From: Phaeosaccion multiseriatum
Lineage: Eukaryota > Ochrophyta, other classes
Assembly (NCBI GenBank): GCA_965112735.1
Contig: OZ218950.1
Coordinates: forward strand, 2,108,001 to 2,172,000
Direction: 5' to 3'
DNA length: 64,000 bases
Under the pieces are notes generated by a model that saw only the letters and a program-made list of their open reading frames with translations, was not told the DNA's origin and did not search any database. The translations under genes were made by a program, and so were the position numbers. This document shows, in pieces, positions 37,999 through 60,852 of the stretch. The stretch's first letter is position 1; the number at the start of each line of letters is the position of its first letter.

Positions 37999-38925
37999 GG
38001 GTGGGCGCACTGGGAGAACGACTGCTTCTAAAGCTCATTAACAACAAGACAAGACTTCTTACTTCTGCTTTTTTCTCCCACCAAGGCATCAAGGTCGAGA
38101 GTTGTGCATGTATAGGGTCAAAAGGCAAGCAAAAGAGGGGGGAAGAGAAACGCGAGGGGACGAGAGGCGAAAGAAGGGGAGAGTGGAGAGCACAGGAGAG
38201 ACAGCAGGAGAGGAGAGCGGGGAGGAGGAGACGAGAGGAGAGGAGAGGAGAGGAGAGGAGAGGAGAGGAGAGGAGAGGAGAGGAGAGGAGAGGAGAGGAG
38301 AGGAGAGGAGAGGAGAGGAGAGGAGAGGAGAGGAGAGGAGAGGAGAGGAGAGGAGAGGAGAGGAGAGGAGAGGGGAGGGGAGGAGAGGAGAGGAGAGGAG
38401 AATGGAGATACGAGGAGAGGAGAGAGAGGAGCGTATCGGGCTGCATGGGTTATGTGCCAAGGTGTCAAGTGTGGAGCAGAGAGGAAGGACGGTGGGTCAG
38501 AGTCAGGGTCACGGTCCAAGTCACGGTCAGGGTCAGGGTCAGGGCCTGGGTGAATGTCCAGGCCAGACTCCGGGACAAGACGGAGGGGAGGGTAAGGAAG
38601 GAGGAAGCAGCAATCAAGAGCACAAGGAAAACAATTCAATTAACAAACAATTATAATCTCCGTGTAAGTACTCAATATTCATACGAGGCGCTCATCGAAG
38701 ACAAATCCTTCACCCTCCTACTTTACTTAATCCTCCATCTCTCGATGTTACTCCTTCGGTCCGTTCTCCCTATACCCTATACTCACCCTTCTCTCCAGTC
38801 CCTCCTCCTCTTCCCTCCATCCCTTTCCCAGAAAGTTATCACAACAGCAACAGCACCGCTGTGCTCGCTCGCTCACTCAACTCACTCACTCAACTCGCAC
38901 ACTCCAGGCTCTCGCTCAGGAGCGG
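37999..38925. other. Convergent intergenic region with GGAGA array
   Basis: Between the stop codons of MSH2 (+) and the PP2C-pseudokinase gene (-). A (GGAGA)n array occupies about 38230-38400. A run of cacggtcagggtcagggtc units follows at about 38500-38550. No gene is supported. Confidence 0.65.
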
Positions 38926-39433
38926 CTAGAAGTGACTCCACCCCTCCTGTGCCCCGCTATACTCGTCCCTCCCATCCCGTCCGCTCCCCTCCCCACCCCC
39001 CCTACTCGGATCCAGCATCTCCTCCTTCTTGCTCGCGTTTTGAATCCTTGCATACGCCACGCTCCTAAGCTCCTGATTAAATGTATCTCCCTTCGCCACA
39101 CCCGCCCAATCGAAGCCTGCAAACCACTGATGCGTCTTAATTGCAACAATGTCCACCGCACCCCTCGCCCCAAGCCGCTGCGCAGCCACCGGGTGCAACA
39201 AACGATCCAAAAAGTCCTGCAGCGCCGGCGCAAAGGTGGTGGGATAGGTGAGTTGTTTGTGTGCGCTAATCTTGTTGAAAATCTCCAGCTCCGACCCCGC
39301 GTGGAAGGGAGAACTGCCCTCGATAAGCTCGTAGAGGAGAATGCCTAGAGCCCAAAAGTCCACAGCCTTGCCATGCCCCTGATGGCGGACTTGCTCGGGT
39401 GCGAGGTACTGTGTGTTTGTGTGTGTGAGGGTG

Positions 39434-39504
<71 letters not shown>

Positions 39505-42381
39505 GTGTGTGTGTGTCCGTGTGTGTGGGTGCGTGTATTTGTGTGTGCGTGTGTGTGGGTGTTTGTATGTGTGTGTGCGTGTGTTTGTGTGTGTATGTGT
39601 GTGTGCGTGTTGTGCGTGAGAGGGAGAAGAGAGCGAGGCAAGAAAGCAGAGGGGGGGAGAGAGAGAGAAAGGGAGGATGCAAGAGGCCATGAGAAAGAGG
39701 AGCAGCACAGGTTCAAAGAGGATACGGCGGGTGCGGGCGCGCGAGAGAGAGAGAGAGGTGCGTAATGGGAACGGGATGTCGATGGGATGTAGCGGTTCAT
39801 CCCGAGGAGTGCATCATTGCCTTTCAGCAGTCAACAGCCCTTGAAACGGAAACGCCTCTTAACTAAAAAGGTCTCTCTCGGCCCCCGTGACTGACGCCCC
39901 ACCATGATGTGAAGCCAAGCTCCCCAAAGGCAAAAGAGGCACAGAAAAGAATAGGGGCCGCTGCGATGCTTGTCGCTCTGACTGACTCACTGACTGACTG
40001 ACTGACTGACTGACTCACTGACTGACTCACAGACTGACTGACTCACTCACTGACTCACTCACTGACTCACTGACTGACTCATGACTGACTCACTGACAGA
40101 CTGACCGACTCACTGACTGACTGACTCACTGACTGACTCAATGACTGACTCACTGACTGAAGACAACAACACACACACACAAAACCCACAATGAAGTACC
40201 CAATCCCCCCACCACCCATCCCCACTCACTCCCTGCCCCACACTGACCGACACCCCCACTCACTCCATCCACTTCCACAGACCCCCACTACCCATCTCCA
40301 TAGACCAACTGATTCCCACTGACTCCCACTGACTCCCACAGACCCACTGGCTCCAACAGACCCACTGATTCCCACTGATTCCCACTGACTCCCACAGACC
40401 CACTGACTCCAACAGACCCACTGATTCCCACTGACTCCCACAGACCCAGTGACTCCAACAGACCCACTGATTCCCACTGACTCCCACAGACCCACTGACT
40501 CCAACAGACCCACTGATTCCCACTGACTCCCACTGACCCACTGACTCCCACTGACTCCCACAGACCCACTGATTCCCACTGACTCTCACTGACCCACTGA
40601 CTCCAACTGACCCAACCCCCCAAGCACACAAGACGCACCTCAGGAGTCCCGCACAGCGTGAAGGAGCTCTCATTGTCGGCACTGAGCTTGGAGAGGCGGA
40701 AGTCCATAAGCACCGCATTACCCTTGCTGTCCAGGTACACAAGCTCCGGTGACAGCGCTCGGTACAAGACGTTCGCCTTGTGAATCGTCTCCAACCCCAG
40801 CACGATACAAGCGGCCAAGTAGCGCACGCACTCACTCGGCAGAGGGCCATTTTCAAGCACAATCTGCTGTAGACTGCACGCCACTGCTGACTGCTCAAGG
40901 ATGTGCACGGCGTGTTCGCTATTGTAGGTACGGAGCATGAAGGGAACGGCAACGCACCCCATTCGCACCACCGGGTGCTCGGTGACGTGGTTGAGCACGT
41001 CCACCGACTTGTCGATGACGTCGCGCTGTTTTGTGTGTTGTTTGTTGTATTTTGTTTGTGTGTGTGTGTGTTGTGTTGTACGATTGCACGATAGATTGGG
41101 AGGAAGAGGAGGAGGAGGATGGGAGGAGGAGGAGGAGGAGGAGGAGGAGCAGCAGCCAGCAGGAGGAGGGCGGGGCTATTCAAATTAGGCAGCTGCGTTT
41201 CCGTGGCTCTTCCCCCCTCTCCCTCCCTCCATCCCTCCCCTCCCATACACCTCCACCCAGCCACATGCCTCCACCCACCTGCTTGGTGGAGACGATCCTG
41301 CTCTTCCACATGGTACGAAGAGTGCACTTGGCCTGATTGTTGGGCATCTTAACAAGGTTCCACTGGCCCAAGTCATCCGTTAGGACAGTGCCCAGCACGC
41401 GAAGCTCCTCCATGCTCGGCATGATGGGTCGCATCTCCCGCTGAGAGGGGAGGGGAGGGGGGAGGAGAGGGCAGAGGGGGTTCAGAGGGTGGGGGAAGAG
41501 AGGAAGAGTAGAGGGTTCGAACGGAGCGGGGGGGTCCACGAGCGTCCACCACACACAGACAACCACACACACAACATACAAACACAAAGCATGCCAGTGT
41601 CCTATTCACTCACTCACTCACTCACTCACTCACTCACTCACTTACTGCCTAACTCTCTATCTCTCACATCAACTCTCTCCCTCCCTTCCTTCCTTCCTTC
41701 CTTCCTCCGTCATCCGTACCTTTCTGCGATCCTCGTCAATGATGTACTGCAGCGATCCCAGCCGCTCCTCAAAGGCCTTCTGAGTGAGCTCCAAACACAC
41801 AACCTTGTGCTCTGCCGTCACCGTCGCGCTCCGAGGCTCCTGCGTCAAGAGCGCCCTCTCGCCGAAGTACTCGTACTGCCTCATCTTGCGAATCACTCGC
41901 CCACCACCGCCACTAGAGGGGCTACCAATACCACTACTACCACTGTCACCACCCTTGCTACCGTCGTCCTTGATGGACACCACTGCCGTCCCTTCCTCGA
42001 GGATGTAAAACTTGTCCCCCACCTGCCCCTGTGAGATGATCACCTCTCCTGGGGCGTACTCCTTCTCAGTGAGCACGTCGCAGAGTTGGTGCAGCTGCGG
42101 CAGGGTGAGGGACCGAAGCACCTCCACTCTCCTCAGCACCCTCGCAAGCTCTCTGCGGGACTGTTTCGTTGTTTAGTTTTTTTGTTTCGTTTCGTTTCGT
42201 TTTGTTTGCATGATAGAATGCAATTGTTGTTTTGAATGAGGGATGGGGAGCAAGAGGCGTCGGACGTTGCGTCAGACAGATAAGGATACGTATACGTGGG
42301 AGGGACAGGAGACAGACAGAGGCATACGGGTAGATACATAGCGACAGACGTACAGAGGTAGACAGGCAGACATACAGACAC

Positions 42382-42413
<32 letters not shown>

Positions 42414-44260
42414 GAAGGGAGACAGGGAGACACACAAGCAGAACAGACAGACCGACCGACAGACAGACAGACGGGACAGACAGACAGACAGGCAGAACAG
42501 ACAGGCAGACATACCAGAGGCATACTTACATAGACAAACCCCCCCCACCTCTTTTATCGTACCTTTTTCATGATAATATTGCGAAACACAGGCCGATCTA
42601 ACGCCCACAGCTCCCCGTCGGTCGTGGCAAAAACACTTGCCGTCCTCGGCTTGGAGTAGAGGAGGGCGAGGTGCCCGAAGCACGGCTTGAGCGAGTCAGT
42701 GGGTTGATAGGTGTGTATAGTCATGCCTGCATCCTCTCTGTCGTCGACCGACACCTTCTCTTCGTTGACTCTGACCTCGAACTGCCCACTCTCAATGATG
42801 TAAAACTTATCTCCGAGCCCGCCTTGTCTAATTACCCAGTCACCCTTCTTGACCTGCACTTTCTTGATGACCTGTGGGTGTGGGTGTTGGTAATACAGTG
42901 GTGGGGTGGGAGTTAATTGGAAACGTAAAAGGCAATGGACAAGGAGAAGCAGAGAGAAGATGTGAAAATCAGTCGGCAGCGACGCCAGCCGTGAGTGAGG
43001 AGAGCAAAAGAGCAAAGGCGGAAGAGTGGATAGGAAAGAAGGTAGGCATCCGCCCAGACTCTAAAAGCATTCACTCCTTCACTCACTCATGCAAGCACTC
43101 CTTCACGCACTCACTGACCCACCCACCTGTAGCAGCACCTCCCTCTGCTGTTCGCTAATGTGTTCAAACAGAAAGTTGCTCTTGAGCGCATTGAGAATGC
43201 TCTCCCTCTCCGCCTGCGTCTTGGGCGTAATGTTATCCTCAATACTGTAGGGCTCCGCGTGGATACCACCCACACCACCACCACCTCCTTGGTCCCCTCC
43301 TCCATCCCCTCCCCACCGTCCACTAGGCCCCCCCCTCCCCGTGCCGCCCTCGCGGCTCAACTGCTTCGAGGTCGGACTAAGATGAGGGCTCCCCGTGCCC
43401 ATCGCAAAGCTCTCATGCCCCAAAATCAGCTCCCTCCTCCGTTCTCGAGTCATCTCCCTCCGTACTGGTCTGACTCCCTCCAGCGCTATCTGGCCTAACC
43501 CAACATCGGTGTTTGGCTCCAGTCCTTCGTCGTCGTCCACTCGAATGTCGCTTATGTGCATGACTATGATGGTGATGTCGTCGGTTCGCACCTAACAAGG
43601 TTACAACATACATATATACATTTTATACACATACATATACGCGTGATGTACATAATATAAATACGTATAATATGCGAGGGGATGGGGTTGGGTTGGGAGG
43701 AGGAGGGGGGAGGGGGGCAGTATTATAGCAGAGCAGCAGAACAAGAGGGAAGGAGGTGAGAAACTTGCTGGTGGATGAGGGTGGGAAAGGGGGAAAGGGG
43801 GAGAATTACATGCACACACACGCACATATATATACACATCTCCTGTCAAAAGCAACACACAGACTCGCATCACCCCTAGTGTACAGACACAACAATCCTT
43901 CCTAGACGCACACACGCACGCTTTGCCTTACCTCGTACTGCAGCCACAGGTCATACGCCTCCTGCACTATCTTCTTGCAGGCAACGAGCGGGTCGTCATA
44001 AAGAGCCACCATGTCCACCACCATCTGTGAGTGAGTGAGTGAGTGAAAGAGATAAGATGGGGGAGGAGGAGGAGGAGGAGGAGGAGGAGGAAAGGGCAGT
44101 AGTAGGAGGATATGAATTGGAGGAGTAGTAGGTAGAAGCAGAAGTAGTAGGGTAGTAGTAGTAGTAGTAGTAGTAGTAGAAGAAGTAATAGTAGTAGTAG
44201 TAGTAGTAGTAGTAGCAGTAGTAGTAGTAGCAGTAGTAATATAGCAGTAGTAGTAGTCGC

Positions 44261-44303
<43 letters not shown>

Positions 44304-45588
44304 TTAAGAGAATGGAGGAAAGGACAGGGTAGAGCGAGAAGGTGTGAGATGAGAAGCAGGCAGACAAGAGATATCCCACTCCCACCCTATTAATACGCAT
44401 CTATTGATGAGGCGTAACACATGCCTGATTGGTGAGGAACTCAAAGACCCCGTCGCTTGCAACGACAACGAAGCGGTCCTGAGGATGCACTCTGCGGTGG
44501 ATGATTTCCGGGTCGGCAGATACCCCAAGCTCCTCGGCGATTTGATCCCCCATACTGCGCGTGAATGCCGTGCCTGTGTGTGTGTGCGTGAGACAGAGAC
44601 AGAGAGAGAGAGAGACAGATGAAAGGGAGAGAGACAGCGAGAGAGTCACTAGCTGTGGTTCTCAGGCGGGGAAGGGAAGGAAGTGGAAGATAAAGCTCTG
44701 ACAAAAGCGACTGAGGCGCCGGTGCTACCCCCCCTCCCCCCCTCCCCTCCCCCCTTCAGTGCCATCTTCTCTAAACCCCTCCCTCCATTGCCATTTCATC
44801 TTTTACCCACCTGGGTACTCTCCAAAAGGGCTCCAGATTCTCGGTGGGTCACCTCCCTCATCCAACTCCTCCCCTAGATTAACATCACCCCAGTTCTCGT
44901 GCATTGGCTCTAAACCCTCTATCTGATCCATGGACATCACACGCGCACCGCACAGCTTCACTCGTTCTCGCTCGTCCTGGGGGCATGGGAGGGGGGGAGG
45001 AGGAGGGAGGGAAGGAGGGAGGGAGGGTGGGAGGGAGGTGAGCCATGCGGGTCCGGGGGCGGGCGGTGAATAGAGCAGCAGCAGCAGTAGCGGCAACATC
45101 AACACCACCACCACCACCACCAGCAACAGCAACACGCACACCCTCCAACCCACCCACACACACGCACACGCACACGCACACGCACACACACACACACATA
45201 CATACCTTCCTGTACGGCGTCTGATCGCTGGACAGAGGCTTGGCCACAAGCTTGCCCCCCTGGTCCTGACAGATGATGGCCCTTGAATCACCAACATTGG
45301 CAACAAACATGTCTGGTCCATTAATGTACATGCCCACTGCGGTGGAGCCGCTGAGTGAGTCATCAACACCGTCGGACATGTGCAGCTGCACATTCGTCTC
45401 CAGGAAGGCCTGGTTGGAGGAGGAAGAGGAGGAGGAGGAGGCGGGAGGGGGGGAGGAGGAGGAGGAGGAGGAGGAGGGTAGAAGGAGGAGGAGGTGGTGG
45501 CGGTGGTGGTGGTGCAGGAGGAGAAGGAGGAGAAGGAGGAGGAGGGTTAGTCTAGTGGACATTACGCGCCCATCCGTCCGTCTGATAC

Positions 45589-45619
<31 letters not shown>

Positions 45620-46185
45620 GTGTCCGCGCGTCCGGCCCGCCCACTTCACTCCGTCATACCCCACTTTGCCCCATGTTACCCCCCCTTTGCCCCATCTTAC
45701 CTTCGTTAAGCTGTCCTCAACGGAATTGTCTGTCCTGAGCTCTTTTCTAACGTTTGCGGGTAGCTGATCTCTGCAGAAGTTGGCACACTTATCTCCTTCC
45801 TTACCGTGACCATCGAAGACCTGAGAGAGAGAGGGAGGGGGGGGGGGGGGGGGGAGACGTGAGCCATTCACTCACAGTAACTCACTCACTCCCTCACTCA
45901 CTCACTCACCATAAACAGGGCCTTTTCCGGGTTGTCGTCAAAGTTCGTACTGATACTATAGCTGTCCTGATTGGCCTTTTCCCTGCGTGACAAGGAGCAT
46001 GTGTGTGTGTGTGTGTGTGTGTGTGTGGGGTAAGCTTATGGTTGGCCAAGGCAATGCGCATACCCATCAATCAGCCCCCATCCACCACCATCTCAGGCGC
46101 AGGGTGGGGGGGCTGAGCTTCCAACCCAACAGACAAAACGCCTCCTGGAAGGGGAGGGGAGGCGGAGCACAGCACACCCCCCCCC

Positions 46186-46222
<37 letters not shown>

Positions 46223-46265
46223 CCTCTCTCTCTCTCTCTCTCTCCCTCTCTCTCTCTCCCTCCCT

Positions 46266-46298
<33 letters not shown>

Positions 46299-48305
46299 CC
46301 CTCTCATTCTCCCCCGAGTCCGAGTAGAGCAGAGCAGAGCAGAGCCCGTACAGTACAGTGGCTCCGGCTGCCCTTCTCCATCAGGCTCCACGGGGCGAGA
46401 GTGGTAGGCGACGCAACAGCCGCCAATGCGATGCGAGAAGCGATTGCTGTTACAGCAGCCAAAGCAGCTCGCCTCCCTCACCAACCTCCCCCCCCCAACA
46501 AGGGCCTCTGACATCACCAAAACAAGCCACCCCTCCCTGCCCAAGCGGGCAGAGCCCAGGTCGCGCTGATGCCAAGGAAGAGTGAGTCGGTGACCCTCCC
46601 TCCTCCTTACACAGCCCCCTTCCAACAGCCCCCTTCCCTCCTCCTTCCTTCCCTCGTAAGCCCATATACCTCTGCTCCTCTCCCCAAATGGCAGCCAGCG
46701 GATAGCCTACAACCCCCAAAGAACGAAAGAGACCGAAGAGACACCCCATGCCCATACCCGGCTCCCTCTCCTCTCTCTCGTCTTATGTCAAGCTCTGTCA
46801 AGTACACCTTGCTGGCCCCTCACCCCTCACTCGTCCACAGAGCCTCACTCGAAGCCTAAGCCCCCCCGCAGCCGAGCTTCGAAGAAGCTTATTTGTGCAT
46901 TGTCGGGTGGGTCCTCCCTCTCCTCCCCTCTGCAGTCTGCTGTTCCCTACACTCTCTCTCTCTTCTCCTCTCTCTCTCTGTCTTTCTCTCTTTCTTATCT
47001 CTCCGAGACACGTCCTGCTGCTGCTGCTGCTGCTGATGCCTGCAACCCTGCCGACGCCCCGTCTGCAAGCTGCCGAGGGTACGACAACGGACCTACATGG
47101 CTACGTCCATGCTTCCTCCTTCCTCATTCTCAAGTCTCCGCATGCGGGACAAGCACGCACGCATACACACCACATCCACACACACACAAAGAGAGAAGCC
47201 GTCCTTCACTTCTGTGAGCTCTCCCCCTCCTCCTCCTCCTCCTCCTCCTCCTCCTCCTCCGCCTCCTCCTCCTCCTCCTCCTCCTCCTCCTCCTCCTCCT
47301 CCTCCTCCTCCCCTTTCCTCTGCTTTCTCCCTCTCCTTCCTCTGCTTACCTGTCGTCAGGGTAGAAACCCCTCTGGGACATGTACGCGTACTTGATACGA
47401 AACGCACCCACATCCACCACCCTGCTCTTCTCCGGCGCCTCCGTGCGCTCAACAATTTCCCCCGTCGTGAGCGGCGTCCCCCCTGCCCCCCCTCCATCCC
47501 CCCCGTTATGGTTGTAGCCACCGCCACCTCCTCCAAGCCCGTGGTGTCCTGCAGAGCCCCCTGAGTGACCATCATGGGCGTTTTTGGAGCCCTTGCAGCC
47601 CACTATTTTTTGTGTTGGTACGGACGGGGCGCGAAGGGAAGAGGCAGGGAGAATAAGAGAAGAGTTGCAAGAGGGCGCGGACAGAGAGACAGGGAGAAAA
47701 GAGCGAGCAATAGGGAGGGAGGGGGGTGATAGAGAAGCAGTGGGTGGAAGGGGGGGGGGGTGAGAGGACACAGTCAGTGAAGCCGAGAAGGGAGAGAGTT
47801 GATGGAGATGTTGAGGGCAGCAGCAATAGTGGTAGCAGTAGCAGTAGCAAGAAGCAAAATCAGCAGCATTTATATTCACACGGCATGGGCGCGGGAAGGG
47901 GGGAAGGGGGGAAGGCTCGGGGCAAAGGGCGAAGGAAGGCGGGAATTGGAAGCACTGTTCTAAAGAAGGGAGGAGGGGTGGGCAAGATGCAAGCACGGGA
48001 TAACACCGGCTGTGATCTGATCAGAAGAAACGGGGGTGGTAGGGCAGCGGTAGCGGTAGCAAGACAGGAGCTCTCTTATCCTTCCCATTACCCTCGCCTC
48101 CTCTCCCCTGATGCCAACAATGCTTCTATTTTCACCTTCCCATCGAGCACACACACGACATAGCCCTGCCACAGCCCTCGCTCAGCGTGAGCAGCTAGGA
48201 CGTGGACACAATCGGACTATAGGCAGCCTGCACGCTCCACTGATGGGCAAGTCCTTGCTCCCAGCTCCTTCGCATCCTCCCCTCCCCCTTTCAGGTTCAC
48301 TTACT
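38926..48305 (-). CDS. PP2C / cyclic-nucleotide-binding / pseudokinase protein
   Basis: Coding exons, in order: the A at 48305, then 47350-47602, 45910-45982, 45701-45820, 45206-45409, 44811-44976, 44419-44573, 43932-44024, 43127-43591, 42563-42871, 41720-42160, 41279-41440, 40639-41025 and 38926-39408; 1103 residues. MGC at the start suggests N-myristoylation and palmitoylation. The PP2C domain (about 60-370) keeps its metal aspartates: [27 protein letters not shown]. Two cyclic-nucleotide sites follow (about 490-613 and 620-755). The second has [16 protein letters not shown]; the first has H for the Glu. The AGC-type kinase domain (about 775-1060) has YRALSPEL for HRD-K-x-x-N and DFR for DFG, yet keeps TPEYLAPE and [12 protein letters not shown]. 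The same domain order is known from plant PP2C/kinase proteins. I expect a membrane-bound phosphatase switched by cyclic nucleotides. Confidence 0.93.
39436..39620 (-). repeat. (GT/CA)n in the intron before the last kinase exon
   Basis: CA dinucleotides on the transcribed sense run almost to the acceptor at 39409, as in several other introns of the window. Confidence 0.9.
39975..40615 (-). repeat. CTGA tetranucleotide and CCCACTGA-type minisatellite
   Basis: A (CTGA)n tract at 39980-40160 is followed, after 90 bp of C/A-rich sequence, by a minisatellite at about 40308-40615 built from cccactgactcccac, cagacccactg and ccaacagaccc units in changing order. Both lie in the intron that splits the pseudokinase domain after GTPE. 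Confidence 0.85.
44105..44312 (-). repeat. (AGT)n microsatellite in a PP2C intron
   Basis: About 200 bp of AGT repeats with AGC and AGA variants, between the exons ending FLTNQAC and starting MVVDMVA. Confidence 0.9.
46185..46300 (-). repeat. (CT)n / CCCT tract in a PP2C intron
   Basis: Part of the 1.4-kb intron 45983-47349, which also holds a (CCT)n tract at 47225-47310. No gene is seen inside this intron. Confidence 0.85.
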
Positions 48306-48893
48306 TGGAGAACTTGCTCCTCTTCGCCCCAAGAAGACCTTCGCCTTCTCCACGTTCCTGTCGCTGAGGCTCCCACTGCAGCAGACGCGTTGGCGCTCCC
48401 CCCCCCCCCTACACGCCTCCTTGCTTCAGCACTATCATTTGGAACATCTCAGGGAAAGAGGCAGTTAACGACGAGAAGGGCAACTACCTACGGTTGCTAT
48501 CGTCTGACACTGCTCTTGCAAGAAGCCTCTAAAGGTTGCCACGCTCTCTTCCTTTCTTCCTTTTCACCCTTGGCGTCCTTTCACTCTCTCTGTTCTGCTT
48601 TTGCCTTGTTCAAGCGAACTTCTATTTGCCAAACTGTAATTGGGGCGAGTTCGATTCCGTCCTTTTCGTATTTTTTTCCTTCCCCCCTTCATATCTTTTT
48701 CTTTCATTGTCCCTCCCCCGCGCCCCGTTGCCCTTGTTGACGGACCCTCCCCTCCTGACGAGCCATCGAAGGGCTTACGACAACAAGGAGGAGGATAAAG
48801 GCCTGAGTTTCCTCTCCGACCACTAAGAAAGTCTCCTCCCTCCCCCCTCCTATCGCCCTTGTTGAGCCACCATGTCACCATTCGACCCACATT

Positions 48894-49003
48894 CTCGATA
48901 GCGCGCTATCGGGCCCCGCCGGGGGGCCGGATACCGGATAGCGGATCGGCTGGCACCGGCGATAGCGGATAGCGGATAGTGCGTCAGGGGTCGACACCAT
49001 CGA
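48894..49003 (+). repeat. Dispersed GC-rich palindromic element, copy B
   Basis: Starts with the perfect 16-bp palindrome cgatagcgcgctatcg, then gggccccgccggggggcc, three cggatagcgg-type units, and ends gtcaggggtcga. It is inverted relative to the copy at 8130-8240. Confidence 0.72.
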
Positions 49004-49477
49004 ACTGTCCACCCTTTGTCCACGCTCTCTGCCCTCTCCCCAACTAAGGGGCAATGGGCAAGCTCGCCTCTCTCTTTCTGTCTGTCTGTCTTTCTCTCTC
49101 TCTCTCTCTTCCGCCTCTTGTCGTATTTGGTCTGCCCCCCCACGGTTGGCGCAGTGGTCTTCTTTTTGCCCTCATTCACACTGGCAATGCTCCACCGCAT
49201 CACACACCAACTCCTCAAATCACAAAATCCACCCCCGTCCGTCTCGATAGAGCCGTCAGTTGGACAGCAGCAAGCTGTACGCATGAACTCGCTCCATCAC
49301 TCAGACAGGAGAAGGCTGTACGTATGCGCTCGCTCAAAATCACTCGCTCGCTCACTTCGCTACTGGCGACGGTCGGGCGAAAAGCTTCCGCCGGTGAGGC
49401 TTCCGTGGGGGGGGATGGATCAGGGCGGCGGAGTAGGAGAGTCGCCCACCGCCGTGGGGAGAAGCGACCCAACAGCT

Positions 49478-49861
49478 GGTGTAGCAGCTGGTGGTGTAGC
49501 AGCTGGTGGTGTAGCAGCTGGTGGTGTAGCAGCTGGTGGTGTAGCAGCTGGTGGTGTGGTGTGGCAGCTGGTGGTGTGGCAGCTGGTGGTGTAGCAGCTG
49601 GTGGTGTGGCAGCTGGTGGTGTAGCAGCTGGTGGTGTGGTGTAGCAGCTGGTGGTGTGGTGTAGCAGCTGGTGGTGTGGTGTAGCAGCTGGTGGTGTAGC
49701 AGCTGGTGGTGTAGCAGCTTGGTGGTGTAGCAGCTGGTGGTGTAGCAGCTGGTGGTGTAGCAGCTGGTGGTGTGGTGTAGCAGCTGGTGGTGTGGTGTAG
49801 CAGCTGGTGGTGTAGCAGCTGGTGGTGTAGCAGCTGGTGGTGTAGCAGCTGGTGGTGTGGC
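49478..49861. repeat. 15-bp minisatellite (gtagcagctggtggt)
   Basis: About 25 copies with occasional gtggtgtg insertions of 5 bp. It is intergenic. Units differ very little, so the array is young. Confidence 0.95.
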
Positions 49862-50079
49862 CTTGTGTGGGGTCCCTCCGATCATTCGTCGACACATGCA
49901 TACCGTCGGTCCAACTTGGTCCAACCACCCGTCCCTTGTTGACTTATTGGCAGGCTCCAACACGGGAGGGCAGCAGCAGAGGCGTATGGTAGGCTCACTC
50001 GCTGGTTTTCTCACTCATCCAGTCACTCACTCACTCACGCAGTGGCTGAACCCCCTTTTCTTTCTTCTTTCTCACTCGC

Positions 50080-60852
<10,773 letters not shown>

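Larger units (their letters stand above)
48306..50079. other. Upstream region of the PP2C gene, with element and minisatellite
   Basis: Holds the 5' leader and promoter of the PP2C-pseudokinase gene and the 3' flank of the hydrolase gene. Features are the GC-rich palindromic element at 48894-49003 and a 15-bp minisatellite at about 49478-49861. No coding gene is supported: long open frames over the minisatellite come only from its unit length being a multiple of three. Confidence 0.6.

Noticed and set aside
37037-38460. Long Ser/Leu-rich frames around the GGAGA array
   Set aside because: The array has a 5-bp unit open in several frames, and the frames also run through MSH2 exons antisense.
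38926-48305. Separate genes for the phosphatase, the cyclic-nucleotide sites and the kinase
   Set aside because: All introns between the domains keep phase with no stop, and the same domain order exists in plants.
49054-50014. Repeat proteins with VAAG-type or TTSCY-type units on both strands at the minisatellite
   Set aside because: Explained by the 15-bp unit; no conserved flank, start context or splice sites.
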